Below are positions 1 to 8,449 of a stretch of DNA of 64,000 nucleotides, in pieces. The translations under genes and the position numbers were made by a program. The notes beneath the pieces were generated by a model. The model had not been told where the DNA came from, searched no databases, and saw only the letters and a program-made list of their open reading frames with translations. Origin of the DNA: Flammeovirgaceae bacterium BBD 1991-12 (lineage in GTDB: Bacteria > Bacteroidota > Bacteroidia > Cytophagales > Cyclobacteriaceae). Location: NCBI GenBank assembly GCA_001657315.1, contig LYSV01000014.1:28356-92355 (forward strand), read 5' to 3'. Position 1 is the stretch's first letter. Every line of letters begins with the position of its first letter.

Positions 1-137
1 CATTCATCCCTTGCAGTCTCTGTTCCGGCGGATTGTATGATCCATAAATATTCTGGCATCAGTTCATTGCCTTTCCATACTCAGGAACATCCAGAAAATC
101 ATTTAATTTGCAGGCCGTAGATTCTATCACCTGCTAA

Positions 138-698
138 ATGTCTCTCTTTAAGGATCCTGTACAGTTTGAGATAGCCTATAAGCAATTTTTCCCCATGCTT
201 ACAGGGTTTGCTTTTCAATATGTGGAGGACAGGGATATTGCAGAGGATATTGTTCAGGAGGTTTTCAGTAAAATCTGGAACCAATCTGATCGCATTGAGA
301 TACGGACCAATGTTAAGTCGTACCTGTTCGGAGCTGTCCGGAATGCATGCCTGAACCATCTAAAACATCGAAAAGTGGTAGAAACGTATGCCAGAGAAAC
401 CACAAGGGTTGAAATGCCGGATCAGGCGGCAGTCATGGAGATGGACGAGCTGCAGGAAAAGATCAATGAGGCACTGGATCAGCTCCCGGAAAAACGCAGG
501 CAGATCTTTGAGCTTAGCCGTTTTGAGGGAAAGAAGTACCATGAAATAGCGGAAGAACTGGATATTTCCATTAAAACAGTTGAAACGCAAATGAGCAGGG
601 CATTGAAGGTGATGAGGAAGGCACTGGGATCATATTTGGTATATTTGATCATCTTCTCATGGATCATGTTACTGGAGGCTTGTCAGGGTAAAATTTAA
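138..698 (+). CDS. ECF RNA polymerase sigma factor, FecI type
   Basis: This is an ECF sigma factor of the Bacteroidetes FecI group, expected to direct transcription of its own surface locus once released by the FecR protein downstream. Region 2 spans about residues 10-78 (with DIAEDIVQEVFSKIW) and region 4 about 105-160 (a helix-turn-helix around YHEIAEELDISIKTVETQMSRA). The 186-aa length is normal. After region 4 there is a hydrophobic tail (residues about 165-181), which is common in this group. The gene is followed 24 bp later by fecR and then by STN, barrel and TonB-receptor genes on the same strand. Upstream, TTTAATTTG at 102-110 is a near match to the Bacteroidetes -7 element, too close to the ATG to be certain. 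Confidence 0.93.
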   Translation: MSLFKDPVQFEIAYKQFFPMLTGFAFQYVEDRDIAEDIVQEVFSKIWNQSDRIEIRTNVKSYLFGAVRNACLNHLKHRKVVETYARETTRVEMPDQAAVMEMDELQEKINEALDQLPEKRRQIFELSRFEGKKYHEIAEELDISIKTVETQMSRALKVMRKALGSYLVYLIIFSWIMLLEACQGKI

Positions 699-722
699 AG
701 TAGTTGTCGAAAAATCAGACAG

Positions 723-1715
723 GTGAATTTGGATAAAAACGATACTGAACGCGAAGAGATACTCTACCGGTACTTTCAGAAGGAACTGACTGCCACGGAA
801 AGGGCTGAGGTGGAGGCGTGGAGTGCTATGTCCCCGGAGAATAAACGGCTGTTTGATGAGATCAAAATCACGTTTCTGGACCTGAAGGGGATGGCATACT
901 ATAAAAGCACGGAGCTTCATGAGGTGGACCAGTCATGGGAAAAATTCAAAAAGGACAATAAGGTGAGGGATATGCATGCTGCATCATCGAAATCCTTCAC
1001 TTTCCTTAAAGTTGCTGCAAGTGTTGCCATATTGATAGCCGCCACTTTTGGCATTTATTATTATCAGATCAGGGTGCAGGAGGTGACTATCGTTAATACG
1101 GATCAGGTTGGGGAGATTACCCTTTCGGACGGGTCGGCGATCTCGCTTAATGAAGGCGCCAGTATCGAATACCTGCAACCTTTCCAAAACGAAGAACGGA
1201 GGGTAAAGTTGATAGGAGAGGCCTACTTCGAGGTAGCAGGCATGCCTGAAAGGCCTTTCGTGGTGGAGACTGGCGATGCGGAAGTAAGAGTACTGGGCAC
1301 CCGGTTTTTCATTAACAGGCCTGCCGAAAAAGATATTAGTGTACAGGTGGAAGAGGGAAAGGTGCTGGTCTCCTACAAGGATCTGCATCAGATCATCGAC
1401 GCCGGGGAGTCGGTCACCCTGGATCTGCAAAACAAACGCCTGACCGAAACTGAAGATGCAAGCGGCTTGACTTCCTTCTGGAAAACCCGGAGGTTGGTTT
1501 TCAGGCTTACCTCACTTACGGATGTGATCGATGTCGTCAATAAAGCATACGATATATCTGTACAACTGGAAGGGTCTACGGAAGGTTGCTCCCTCACCGT
1601 GACATTCGACAACGAAGAATTTGAAAATGTACTGGAGGTTATTTCCGGCACTTTGAACTATGAATTAACGGAGGACCAGGGCGCCTACACTTTGAAGGGA
1701 AATGGCTGTCAGTAA
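723..1715 (+). CDS. FecR-family anti-sigma factor
   Basis: A membrane-anchored anti-sigma factor that should hold the preceding sigma factor and receive a signal from an STN domain in the periplasm. The 330-aa protein has a cytoplasmic N-terminus (1-95), one membrane segment (about 97-113, ending in IYYYQ), a FecR domain (about 120-230, with the typical LSDGS and GEAYFEV motifs) and a C-terminal DUF4974-like domain (about 255-328). The start is GTG; no better ATG lies before the conserved N-terminus. The last 14 bp overlap the next gene, which fits translational coupling of anti-sigma factor and signal donor. Confidence 0.92.
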   Translation: MNLDKNDTEREEILYRYFQKELTATERAEVEAWSAMSPENKRLFDEIKITFLDLKGMAYYKSTELHEVDQSWEKFKKDNKVRDMHAASSKSFTFLKVAASVAILIAATFGIYYYQIRVQEVTIVNTDQVGEITLSDGSAISLNEGASIEYLQPFQNEERRVKLIGEAYFEVAGMPERPFVVETGDAEVRVLGTRFFINRPAEKDISVQVEEGKVLVSYKDLHQIIDAGESVTLDLQNKRLTETEDASGLTSFWKTRRLVFRLTSLTDVIDVVNKAYDISVQLEGSTEGCSLTVTFDNEEFENVLEVISGTLNYELTEDQGAYTLKGNGCQ

Positions 1716-3420
1716 AATCACTTTACTGAGTACTTTTCTTTCTATATCCATTTTTTTGTATGGACAGTCTCCTGACGAGGATCAAAAAATCTCTATCTCT
1801 TTCAGCAATGAACCCCTACAGGCAGCCTTGTTAAGGCTGGACGAAGCTTCTGACCACCGGCTTTCATACAATCCAAGGGTACTGCCATCAGGTGTAATCC
1901 TCAATCAGTCATTCGAGTCGGAGGCCCCTGAAACTATTCTCAAGGAAATTTTGGGCAATACCTTCGAATTGAAACATATTGGCAATTATATCATTATTCA
2001 GAAAGCCAACCTCACCAAAAAGGAAAAGGCCACTTTCCAGCTCAAGGGTGGTGTGAAAGACGCTGCTACCGGTAAGGAGCTAATGGACGTATCGATATAT
2101 GAAGTTAACTCATTGCAATCCACCCTGTCCAATGAAAAGGGTGAATTTGATCTTGAAGCGGAGACCCATTTCGAGGAAGCTACCTTCGTCATCAGTAAAA
2201 GATTTTATCAGGACACCGTCGTGCGGGTGAGCCAGCTTCGTGCCCTGGAGAGTCCTATTGTGCTTAAGGAGGAAAAGATCACCAAAGGCCGAAAATCGAT
2301 CCGTGAGAGAGTGAACGTATTACCGAGCCGGCTTGCTAAATTTTTCACATCGGATAAGAGCCGTAAAAATGCTCAGAACGTCAATTTTGTGGATACCAGG
2401 CCGTTCCAGTTTTCACTCGTCCCGTCCATTGGCACTAACAGAAAGCTGAGCAGCCAGGTCAGGAATAAGGTCTCCCTTAATCTCATGGCCGGGTATGCTT
2501 ACGGAGTTCGCGGTGTTGAAATGGGCGGGCTCTACAACATTGACAGGGAGGAAGTAAGAGGTATCCAGGTAGGGGGCTTTGGCAATACGGTGGGAGGAGA
2601 GGTACATGGACTGCAGGCCGGTGGGTTTATTAACACTACAAGGGATTATGTATACGGAGCACAGATCGCCGGGTTTATAAATGTAGCTTCGGATAGTGTC
2701 AACGGCTTCCAAATGGGAGGGTTTACCAATGTGACAAGGGAAATACGTGGACTTCAAATTGCAGGTTTCAATAATCACACCAGCAACATGGCCGGATTCC
2801 AATTGTCCGGATTCATTAATACCACCAGGCTTATGGATGGATTTCAACTCGCAGGCTTTATGAATGTAGCGAAAGAAGTAAGGGGTCTTCAGCTGAGTGT
2901 AGTGAATATAGCTGATTCTGTAGCTTCAGGGATGCAGTTTGGTTTAATCAACATCTCCAGGAAAAATGGATTTATTTCCCCTGCACTTGAATCTGATGAC
3001 GTAATTCCCTACCGGTTGTCATTCCGGTCAGGTATAAACCGCTTTTATTCTGTGTTGTCGGCAGGTATTCGTGGGGATGACTACTGGAGCTACGGAGTTG
3101 GATTTGGCTCCAGGTTATTTCTTCGGAATAAAACAACATTCTTCATAAACCCGGAATTCAGATGGTTTAACCTGGCAGAAGGCCGGATCAGGGAAGACGA
3201 AAACAACTATCTGATGAGATTCAATTTAAACCTGGGTTACCAGATCTTCAAACGTTTGTCAGTCACCACCGGTCCATCCGTTAATTTCTATGCGACCAAC
3301 CAACTGGACGAAACCGGCGAGCCGATCATCGATATTGCAGGAAGACCTTTTCTGGATCGATCGTCCGGCAACAGCCGGTATCAACTCTGGATCGGCTACA
3401 CCGTAGGTGTCGGGTTTTAA
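1702..3420 (+). CDS. STN / carboxypeptidase-regulatory-like protein with GxQxxGFxN surface repeats
   Basis: The protein has a signal peptide (about 1-22), an STN domain (about 28-98; secretin/TonB N-terminal fold, the part that contacts FecR), a carboxypeptidase-regulatory-like beta-sandwich (about 112-180), a basic linker, and then roughly seven repeats of about 20 residues around GxQ(A/G)GFxN (about 265-410), followed by a beta-rich C-terminus ending in aromatic-rich strands. The repeats resemble the LA_2272-type surface-repeat family (recognition by pattern, not searched). In classical FecIR loci the STN domain is on the TonB receptor; here it is on this repeat barrel, so this protein is the likely signal donor. 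It overlaps fecR by 14 bp. The ligand is unknown. Confidence 0.8.
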   Translation: MAVSKITLLSTFLSISIFLYGQSPDEDQKISISFSNEPLQAALLRLDEASDHRLSYNPRVLPSGVILNQSFESEAPETILKEILGNTFELKHIGNYIIIQKANLTKKEKATFQLKGGVKDAATGKELMDVSIYEVNSLQSTLSNEKGEFDLEAETHFEEATFVISKRFYQDTVVRVSQLRALESPIVLKEEKITKGRKSIRERVNVLPSRLAKFFTSDKSRKNAQNVNFVDTRPFQFSLVPSIGTNRKLSSQVRNKVSLNLMAGYAYGVRGVEMGGLYNIDREEVRGIQVGGFGNTVGGEVHGLQAGGFINTTRDYVYGAQIAGFINVASDSVNGFQMGGFTNVTREIRGLQIAGFNNHTSNMAGFQLSGFINTTRLMDGFQLAGFMNVAKEVRGLQLSVVNIADSVASGMQFGLINISRKNGFISPALESDDVIPYRLSFRSGINRFYSVLSAGIRGDDYWSYGVGFGSRLFLRNKTTFFINPEFRWFNLAEGRIREDENNYLMRFNLNLGYQIFKRLSVTTGPSVNFYATNQLDETGEPIIDIAGRPFLDRSSGNSRYQLWIGYTVGVGF

Positions 3421-3440
3421 AAAAGTTGAAAAGTTTGTCC

Positions 3441-3487
3441 GGGTAAAACCTGTTTGAGGTTCCTCAGCTTCAAAAAACAGGTTTGAA
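3441..3487 (+). repeat. Leader repeat, copy 1 (upstream of second repeat-barrel gene)
   Basis: About 40 bp (GGGTAAAACCTG ... GGTTCCTCAGCTTCAAAAA) directly before the gene at 3488. It recurs before the TonB receptor gene at 4694. In this copy CCTGTTT (about 3449-3455) can pair with AAACAGG (about 3476-3482), with GAGG/CCTC inside, so it may form a hairpin in the mRNA, perhaps as an attenuator or processing site between the genes (inference). Confidence 0.7.
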
Positions 3488-4603
3488 ATGAAAACTCAAA
3501 ATCGCAACTATTTTATTTATTGTCTGGTGCTCCTCCTATGTCCTGTCATCGGGCACTCGCAGCAAACACAAAGCACAGATACCAGAACATTCCAATTATC
3601 ACTGGTTACGCCGGTTGGTTCCAACGGGCGACTAAGTAGCCAGGTCTCTAACAAAATTTCGCTTAACCTGATAGCAGGATACGCCTATGGCGTCAGGGCT
3701 GTGGAAGTTGGTGGCTTTTACAACATAGTGAAGAGAGACGTGAAAGGTGTGCAGGTAAGTGGATTTGGCAACAACACCGGTGGAGAGGTGAATGGCCTTC
3801 AATTGGGAGGATTCATCAATACCAACAAAGGTAAAGTGGAGGGAGCTCAGATCGCAGGATTTTTGAATCTCGTCTCCGATAGTGTCAGAGGATATCAGTT
3901 GGGTGGATTTACCAATGTTTCCGGAGCAACAAAGGGACTTCAGATAGCCGGGTTCACCAATCACAGCAAGGGAACGGAGGGAGCTCAGCTGGCCGGCTTC
4001 ATCAATACCAGTGAGGATGTTGATGGATTTCAGCTGGCTGGCTTTATCAATGTGGCCAAACAGGTAAAGGGAGTACAGTTCAGCCTTGTAAACGTGGCCG
4101 ACAGCGTAGCTTCGGGGGTACAGGTCGGTCTGATCAATATCACCAAAAAAAATGGATTTATTTCACCGGCGATTGAATCCGATGATGTAATCCCTCTCCG
4201 GCTGACTTTCCGGTCAGGAGTGGACCGGTTCTATTCGGTATTGACTGCTGGCCTGCATGAAGACGACTATTGGTCTTATGGCGCAGGATTTGGCTCCAGA
4301 TTATTCCTGCCGGGCAGAACATTGTTCATTAACCCGGAACTCACATGGCATCACATTAATGAAGACCGGGTAAAAACGGATCAGAACAATCACCAGATAA
4401 AACTCGGCTTGAACATAGGCTACCAGCTTTTGAAACATCTGTACATTACCGGCGGCCCCACGCTCAATCTTTACATAAGCAACCGGTTGGACGAATCCGG
4501 CAAACCCGTGATAGATATTGCTGACAACCCTTTCTGGGATGAAAAAAGAGGTAGAAACAGATATCAAATGTGGATTGGCTACACGATCGGCATCGGGTTT
4601 TAA
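3488..4603 (+). CDS. Surface-repeat barrel protein, paralogue without STN domain
   Basis: 371 aa with a signal peptide (cut after about residue 24, GHSQ|QTQ) followed at once by the same repeat barrel as residues about 230-572 of the preceding protein: GxQxGGFxN repeats in residues about 95-215 and a matching beta-rich C-terminus. The STN and regulatory domains are missing. The first 25 residues and the 45 bp upstream instead resemble those of the TonB receptor that follows (MKTQNRNYF against MKIQNRYFF). The gene therefore looks like a duplicate of the barrel joined to a receptor leader. It is presumably an outer-membrane or surface protein working with its two neighbours. Confidence 0.8.
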   Translation: MKTQNRNYFIYCLVLLLCPVIGHSQQTQSTDTRTFQLSLVTPVGSNGRLSSQVSNKISLNLIAGYAYGVRAVEVGGFYNIVKRDVKGVQVSGFGNNTGGEVNGLQLGGFINTNKGKVEGAQIAGFLNLVSDSVRGYQLGGFTNVSGATKGLQIAGFTNHSKGTEGAQLAGFINTSEDVDGFQLAGFINVAKQVKGVQFSLVNVADSVASGVQVGLINITKKNGFISPAIESDDVIPLRLTFRSGVDRFYSVLTAGLHEDDYWSYGAGFGSRLFLPGRTLFINPELTWHHINEDRVKTDQNNHQIKLGLNIGYQLLKHLYITGGPTLNLYISNRLDESGKPVIDIADNPFWDEKRGRNRYQMWIGYTIGIGF

Positions 4604-4648
4604 TGAACCCTGGATCAAAGTAGTAAAAAAATAAAAAAGACCTGTCAG

Positions 4649-4693
4649 GGTAAAACCTGGTCAAGGTTCCTCAGCTTCAAAAACAAACTCAAA
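4649..4693 (+). repeat. Leader repeat, copy 2 (upstream of TonB receptor gene)
   Basis: Second copy of the element at 3441-3487: GGGTAAAACCTG then GGTTCCTCAGCTTCAAAAA, ending at the start codon of the receptor gene. The similarity continues into the first 25 or so codons of both genes. The outer stem of copy 1 is not conserved here; the GGTTCC core is. Confidence 0.7.
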
Positions 4694-7054
4694 ATGAAAA
4701 TTCAAAATCGTTATTTCTTTATTTTTTATGTGGTGTTCCTTCTTGTTTACTCTCCGGGATACACCCAGCAGATCACACAAAACATCAAAGGGCTGATCCT
4801 GGACCAGGACTCGAAATCGCCACTTATCGGAGCAACAGTCGTGGTATTGGGATCTGATCCGGTCCTGGGAGGAGTCACTGATGCAGATGGGTCCTTCAGG
4901 ATCACAGGTGTGCCCATCGGCAGGGTTACCTTGAAAGTGAGCTATATCGGCTACGAAGACAGGATCATCCCCAATCTTTTAATTAGCTCATCCAAGGAAG
5001 TTATCCTGGATATTACTCTGGAAGAGTCATTTGAGCGCCTTGATGAAATAGTCGTTACTGCACAAAAGGACAAATCCGAAGTGCTCAACGAGATGTCACT
5101 GGTAAGTGCCAGGTCTTTCTCCGTGGAGGAGACCAAGCGATTTGCCGGCTCCTTTAACGACCCGGCCAGGCTGGCTTCCGCCTTTGCCGGAGTGGCAAAT
5201 TCACCCGAAGGCAACAACGATATAATCGTGCGGGGCAATTCTTCCAAAGGCATCCTGTGGAGACTAGAGGGTGTGGAAATTCCCAACCCCAATCACTTTG
5301 CCAGTGACGGGGCTACAGGCGGCCCTATCAATGCGCTAAGCAGCAACATGCTCAGTGATTCGGATTTTATGAGCGGGGCATTTGCACCGGAATATGGCAA
5401 TGCTCTTTCCGGAGTATTTGACATGAAACTAAAAAGGGGGAATTATGATCAGAATGAATATACAGTCGGCTTAAGTACCCTCGGGATCGACCTGGCTGCA
5501 GAAGGCCCGCTCAATTCGAAGGGGGGATCGTATATCGCCAACTATCGGTACTCATCCCTTGACCTGATTGACAGGGCAGGCGTAGTGGATTTCGGGGGAG
5601 TGCCAAGGTATCAGGACTTTACTTACAATATTTATTTGCCCTTGAACAAACGGCATTTCCTATCCATGTTTGGGCTCGGGGGCGTCAGTAGCATTTCCAC
5701 GGTAGATGAGGATGAAGACACGGAGGAAAATCTCACGCGCAACACTTTTGAAGCTTCAATGGGCACAGCAGGTTTTATTCACAACTTCCTGATCACGGAT
5801 AATTCCTATCTGAAGTCATTCGTATCTCTTTCCCGGACCACACTGGAATCTGACTCGGACCTCCCCACCGCTGTGGATAATGATCAGTTTTACAATGTAT
5901 TCAATGATGATTTTACCAGAACCTATATCCGAACCGGATCCACATACGGTCATAAGTTCAACTCACGGAATAAAGTGGAGGTCGGGTTTATTTACAACCG
6001 TATCGGATACAACATGGTCCAGAATGCGTGGAACTATGAAAGGGACCAGATAGAAAATGAACTGAGTGACGAAGGAGCTACTGAGCGTATACAGGCGTTT
6101 GCCACCTGGAAATTCAGGCTCACCGAAGACATGACCATGACCAGCGGGGCGCATTTCAACGGATTGACACTTAACAATTCCTACTCCTTTGAACCACGGC
6201 TGGCCTTCAGGTGGGATTTCACAGAAGGAAAAGCCCTGAGTTTCGGTGGTGGTCTGCACAGCAAAATGGAAAGCCCGGCTGTTTACCTTTGGAGATTTGA
6301 AGATGAAAACGGCTCTTTCATACAACCCAACAGGGACCTGGAGATGTCTAAGGCGGCTCACCTGGTGCTGGGATATGATCAACAACTTGGACCTCATACT
6401 CGCCTGAAATCAGAGGTGTACTACCAGCACCTGTATGATTCACCGATAGAAGATGACCCCAACAGTACCTACTCACTACTGAATGAGAACGAGCAATACA
6501 CCCCCCGGCGACTGGTAAATGATGGTGAGGGCAGAAACTACGGAGTGGAACTGACACTGGAGCGGTACCTGCACAAAGGATTTTACTACCTCACCTCAGC
6601 TTCTGTTTTCAGGTCATTCTACACCCCTAAGGACGGAAAGGAAAGGGAAACAGCCTATGCCAGTGATTATATCTTCAACTTTCTTGGCGGAAAGGAATTC
6701 AGAATGGGTCCGGCAAACAAAAACCGTGTCCTGTTCATCAATGCCAAGATCTCTTTGATCGGTGGTAAACGATACACACCCATTGATCTGGAAGCTTCCA
6801 GAGCAGCAGGCGAGGAGATCCGCCAGGAAGACAGGCCGTTCTCAGCCAAATCGGATGACCTGTTCATTCCTAACCTGGCCATAGGCATTAGAAGGAACCG
6901 GGCCAGGTCTACTCATGAGTTTAAAATTGATGTACAGAATGTGACCAATAATGCTGCTGTAGTACAGGAATACTACATCCAGCAAACGCAGGAGATCGAG
7001 GAATTGCCACAACTGGGGACTTTCCCGACTATCTCGTATACCATTAATTTCTAG
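4694..7054 (+). CDS. TonB-dependent outer-membrane receptor
   Basis: 786 aa: signal peptide (1 to about 24), a CarboxypepD_reg-like domain (about 28-112, with the typical IGATVVVLG, VTDADGSF and SYIGYED motifs), a plug domain (about 130-245; RGNSSKGILWRLEGVEIPNP is characteristic), and a 22-strand-type barrel ending in an aromatic residue (YTINF). The barrel is about 540 residues, shorter than SusC proteins. There is no STN domain of its own. It is the last gene of the sigma/anti-sigma/barrel cluster, so it probably imports a ligand sensed by that system. No SusD partner is present, which argues against a glycan utilization locus of the usual kind. Confidence 0.9.
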   Translation: MKIQNRYFFIFYVVFLLVYSPGYTQQITQNIKGLILDQDSKSPLIGATVVVLGSDPVLGGVTDADGSFRITGVPIGRVTLKVSYIGYEDRIIPNLLISSSKEVILDITLEESFERLDEIVVTAQKDKSEVLNEMSLVSARSFSVEETKRFAGSFNDPARLASAFAGVANSPEGNNDIIVRGNSSKGILWRLEGVEIPNPNHFASDGATGGPINALSSNMLSDSDFMSGAFAPEYGNALSGVFDMKLKRGNYDQNEYTVGLSTLGIDLAAEGPLNSKGGSYIANYRYSSLDLIDRAGVVDFGGVPRYQDFTYNIYLPLNKRHFLSMFGLGGVSSISTVDEDEDTEENLTRNTFEASMGTAGFIHNFLITDNSYLKSFVSLSRTTLESDSDLPTAVDNDQFYNVFNDDFTRTYIRTGSTYGHKFNSRNKVEVGFIYNRIGYNMVQNAWNYERDQIENELSDEGATERIQAFATWKFRLTEDMTMTSGAHFNGLTLNNSYSFEPRLAFRWDFTEGKALSFGGGLHSKMESPAVYLWRFEDENGSFIQPNRDLEMSKAAHLVLGYDQQLGPHTRLKSEVYYQHLYDSPIEDDPNSTYSLLNENEQYTPRRLVNDGEGRNYGVELTLERYLHKGFYYLTSASVFRSFYTPKDGKERETAYASDYIFNFLGGKEFRMGPANKNRVLFINAKISLIGGKRYTPIDLEASRAAGEEIRQEDRPFSAKSDDLFIPNLAIGIRRNRARSTHEFKIDVQNVTNNAAVVQEYYIQQTQEIEELPQLGTFPTISYTINF

Positions 7055-7151
7055 TGTGGTGTCACGTTGAAATGACGTAAGAGATACAGATGAAGCAGGA
7101 TTGGGAAACCTCGATGAGTCAGCTCGCATTCGCATTCACAGAACCCCGTGG

Positions 7152-7207
7152 GGAATCCTGTGGATCCACTGGACTCTGTGGAGAGTCCGGTGGATCCACA
7201 GGATTCC
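7152..7207. repeat. 25-bp near-perfect inverted repeat (hairpin)
   Basis: Arms 7152-7176 and 7183-7207 pair over all 25 positions, with one G-T wobble (7170/7189) and a 6-base loop. Each arm contains TGTGGATCCAC. It lies about 100 bp after the TonB receptor gene and has no T-run, so it is not a standard terminator. A REP/MITE-type palindrome is possible. Confidence 0.85.
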
Positions 7208-7261
7208 GTGAACCGTAGGCTAAATATATATTTGCCAGATAACTGTGTTAAATGGGAAAAT

Positions 7262-7306
7262 TAGGATCGATACGATAGTTTTCGTCTGCAGGAAAATTGC
7301 TGGTAA
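7262..7306 (-). pseudogene. Short coding remnant, homologous to fragment at 11812-11971
   Basis: On the minus strand the first 29 bases (plus 7278-7306) match 11943-11971 with one mismatch. Both translate as TSNFxADEN; here the frame continues as YRIDPNFPI and stops. There is no start codon. It follows the right end of the attC-like site at 7301-7440, as a truncated cassette would. Confidence 0.5.
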
Positions 7307-7440
7307 CGATCCAGGTATGGCACGTGCTTCTGGACATTTTTGATATCGACTAAAATATCGGATTGCACATCAATTGCAAGGAACCACCTGGAGGCATCCT
7401 GATATGCATCGGGACAGGTAGTGCTATATTGATTGTTATT
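7301..7440 (-). other. attC-like site after amidohydrolase gene (site 1)
   Basis: Read on the minus strand, the left end CCAATAACAATCAATATAGC (contains the amidohydrolase stop codon) can pair imperfectly with the right end GTGCCATACCTGGATCGTT (plus 7305-7323). Ends are AAC...GTT, as in integron attC sites, with a long variable middle of about 90 bp. Both ends recur in the site at 19780-20015. Confidence 0.6.
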
Positions 7441-8395
7441 GGCTTTTATGTTTTTTTATTTCTTCATTGCTAAGCCCTAAAAAACTGGCTGCATTGTTAT
7501 AGAAAATATTTTCCTTTTGTTCTAAACTAAGAAAATCAGCTGCATTTATACCTTCAATGGCCTTTTCGATTGTAGATGGCCAAACCATTTGATCCGTTCC
7601 AAACATTATTCTATTGCCAAAGCCAGAATCAAAAAGACCTTTTAAATAATTATGAAGTTCGTTCGTGGGGAGTATCCAACTGATTCCGCCGAGCTCGATG
7701 TATAGCTGTGGATGAGCGTACATAAGGGCTTTCATATCTTCCAGATACGGCCAACCACCATGAGCTAAGTAAATCTTTATTTTAGGATGATCCACCAGTA
7801 CTTCTTCAATTTGCATTGGATTTGAGTTAGCGGCACGAACGCTTTTCAACCCCATATAATAAATCCCACCGGGGGGGCCGCCGGGAAAAATATGATACCC
7901 AATAGGAATGTTCAGCTCTTCAGCCAGATCAAAATAGGGAGTTAAAGAGGCATCATCTGCTTTTAATCCTCCATAGAATGACACAATCTCACCAATCGCG
8001 TGCAACTGACTCTGATTGTGCCTTTCTCGAAGGGAGTCTGCCGATACATTTCTTCCACTTATGATTATTCTATCTGGATCCACATCATACCATAGCTCGC
8101 CATCCGAAGTCATTGCCTTCACAATATTATTCCGCTCCAGTATTTTGAGCGTTTCTATTTTCTGTTCCTCAGGCCCGTTGACTCCCTTGAATTTGTCTCC
8201 TGTTAGTGGGTTAGTATAGTCGACTCCAAACATTGTTGAGCCTGCTTCCTGGTCATAGGCATGAATATGCATGTCAATAATCGGACCAGTATATTTTTCC
8301 GTTACTTGAGTTTCCGGGCTGTCTTGTCTGGCTGTTGTAGAACACCCACATACTACAATTAAAATGACCAGGTATCTAAATGGTTGATTTTTCAT
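7436..8395 (-). CDS. Amidohydrolase-family lipoprotein (metal-dependent TIM-barrel hydrolase)
   Basis: 319 aa. A lipoprotein signal peptide ends at Cys18 (VVCGC). The mature part is an amidohydrolase-2 type barrel: metal-binding HxH at residues 43-45 (DMHIHAYD), a later His in LAHGGWPYLEDM and a catalytic-type Asp in FGTDQMVWP near the C-terminus. The family hydrolyses or decarboxylates small C-O and C-N substrates; the substrate cannot be read from the sequence. It is a single-gene unit bounded by palindromes on both sides; the stop codon lies within the attC-like site that follows. Confidence 0.85.
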   Translation of the reverse strand: MKNQPFRYLVILIVVCGCSTTARQDSPETQVTEKYTGPIIDMHIHAYDQEAGSTMFGVDYTNPLTGDKFKGVNGPEEQKIETLKILERNNIVKAMTSDGELWYDVDPDRIIISGRNVSADSLRERHNQSQLHAIGEIVSFYGGLKADDASLTPYFDLAEELNIPIGYHIFPGGPPGGIYYMGLKSVRAANSNPMQIEEVLVDHPKIKIYLAHGGWPYLEDMKALMYAHPQLYIELGGISWILPTNELHNYLKGLFDSGFGNRIMFGTDQMVWPSTIEKAIEGINAADFLSLEQKENIFYNNAASFLGLSNEEIKKHKSQ

Positions 8396-8404
8396 AGTAC
8401 TTAC

Positions 8405-8449
8405 AATTATTCATAACGCTGTTGACAACGCGTTTACAATTCGTTATCC
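8405..8449 (-). other. attC-like site after membrane-protein gene (site 2)
   Basis: Minus strand: GGATAAC (holding the stop codon of the membrane-protein gene) ... AACGCGTTGTC ... GCGTTATGAA. ATAACG at the left pairs with CGTTAT at the right, with an inner AACGCGTT palindrome. The layout resembles short attC sites. Confidence 0.55.

Noticed and set aside
984..1430. 148-aa antisense frame within fecR, and similar antisense frames under the repeat-barrel genes, RNR and the V-ATPase genes
   Set aside because: They mirror strongly coding genes on the other strand, lack motifs and have no ribosome-binding context.
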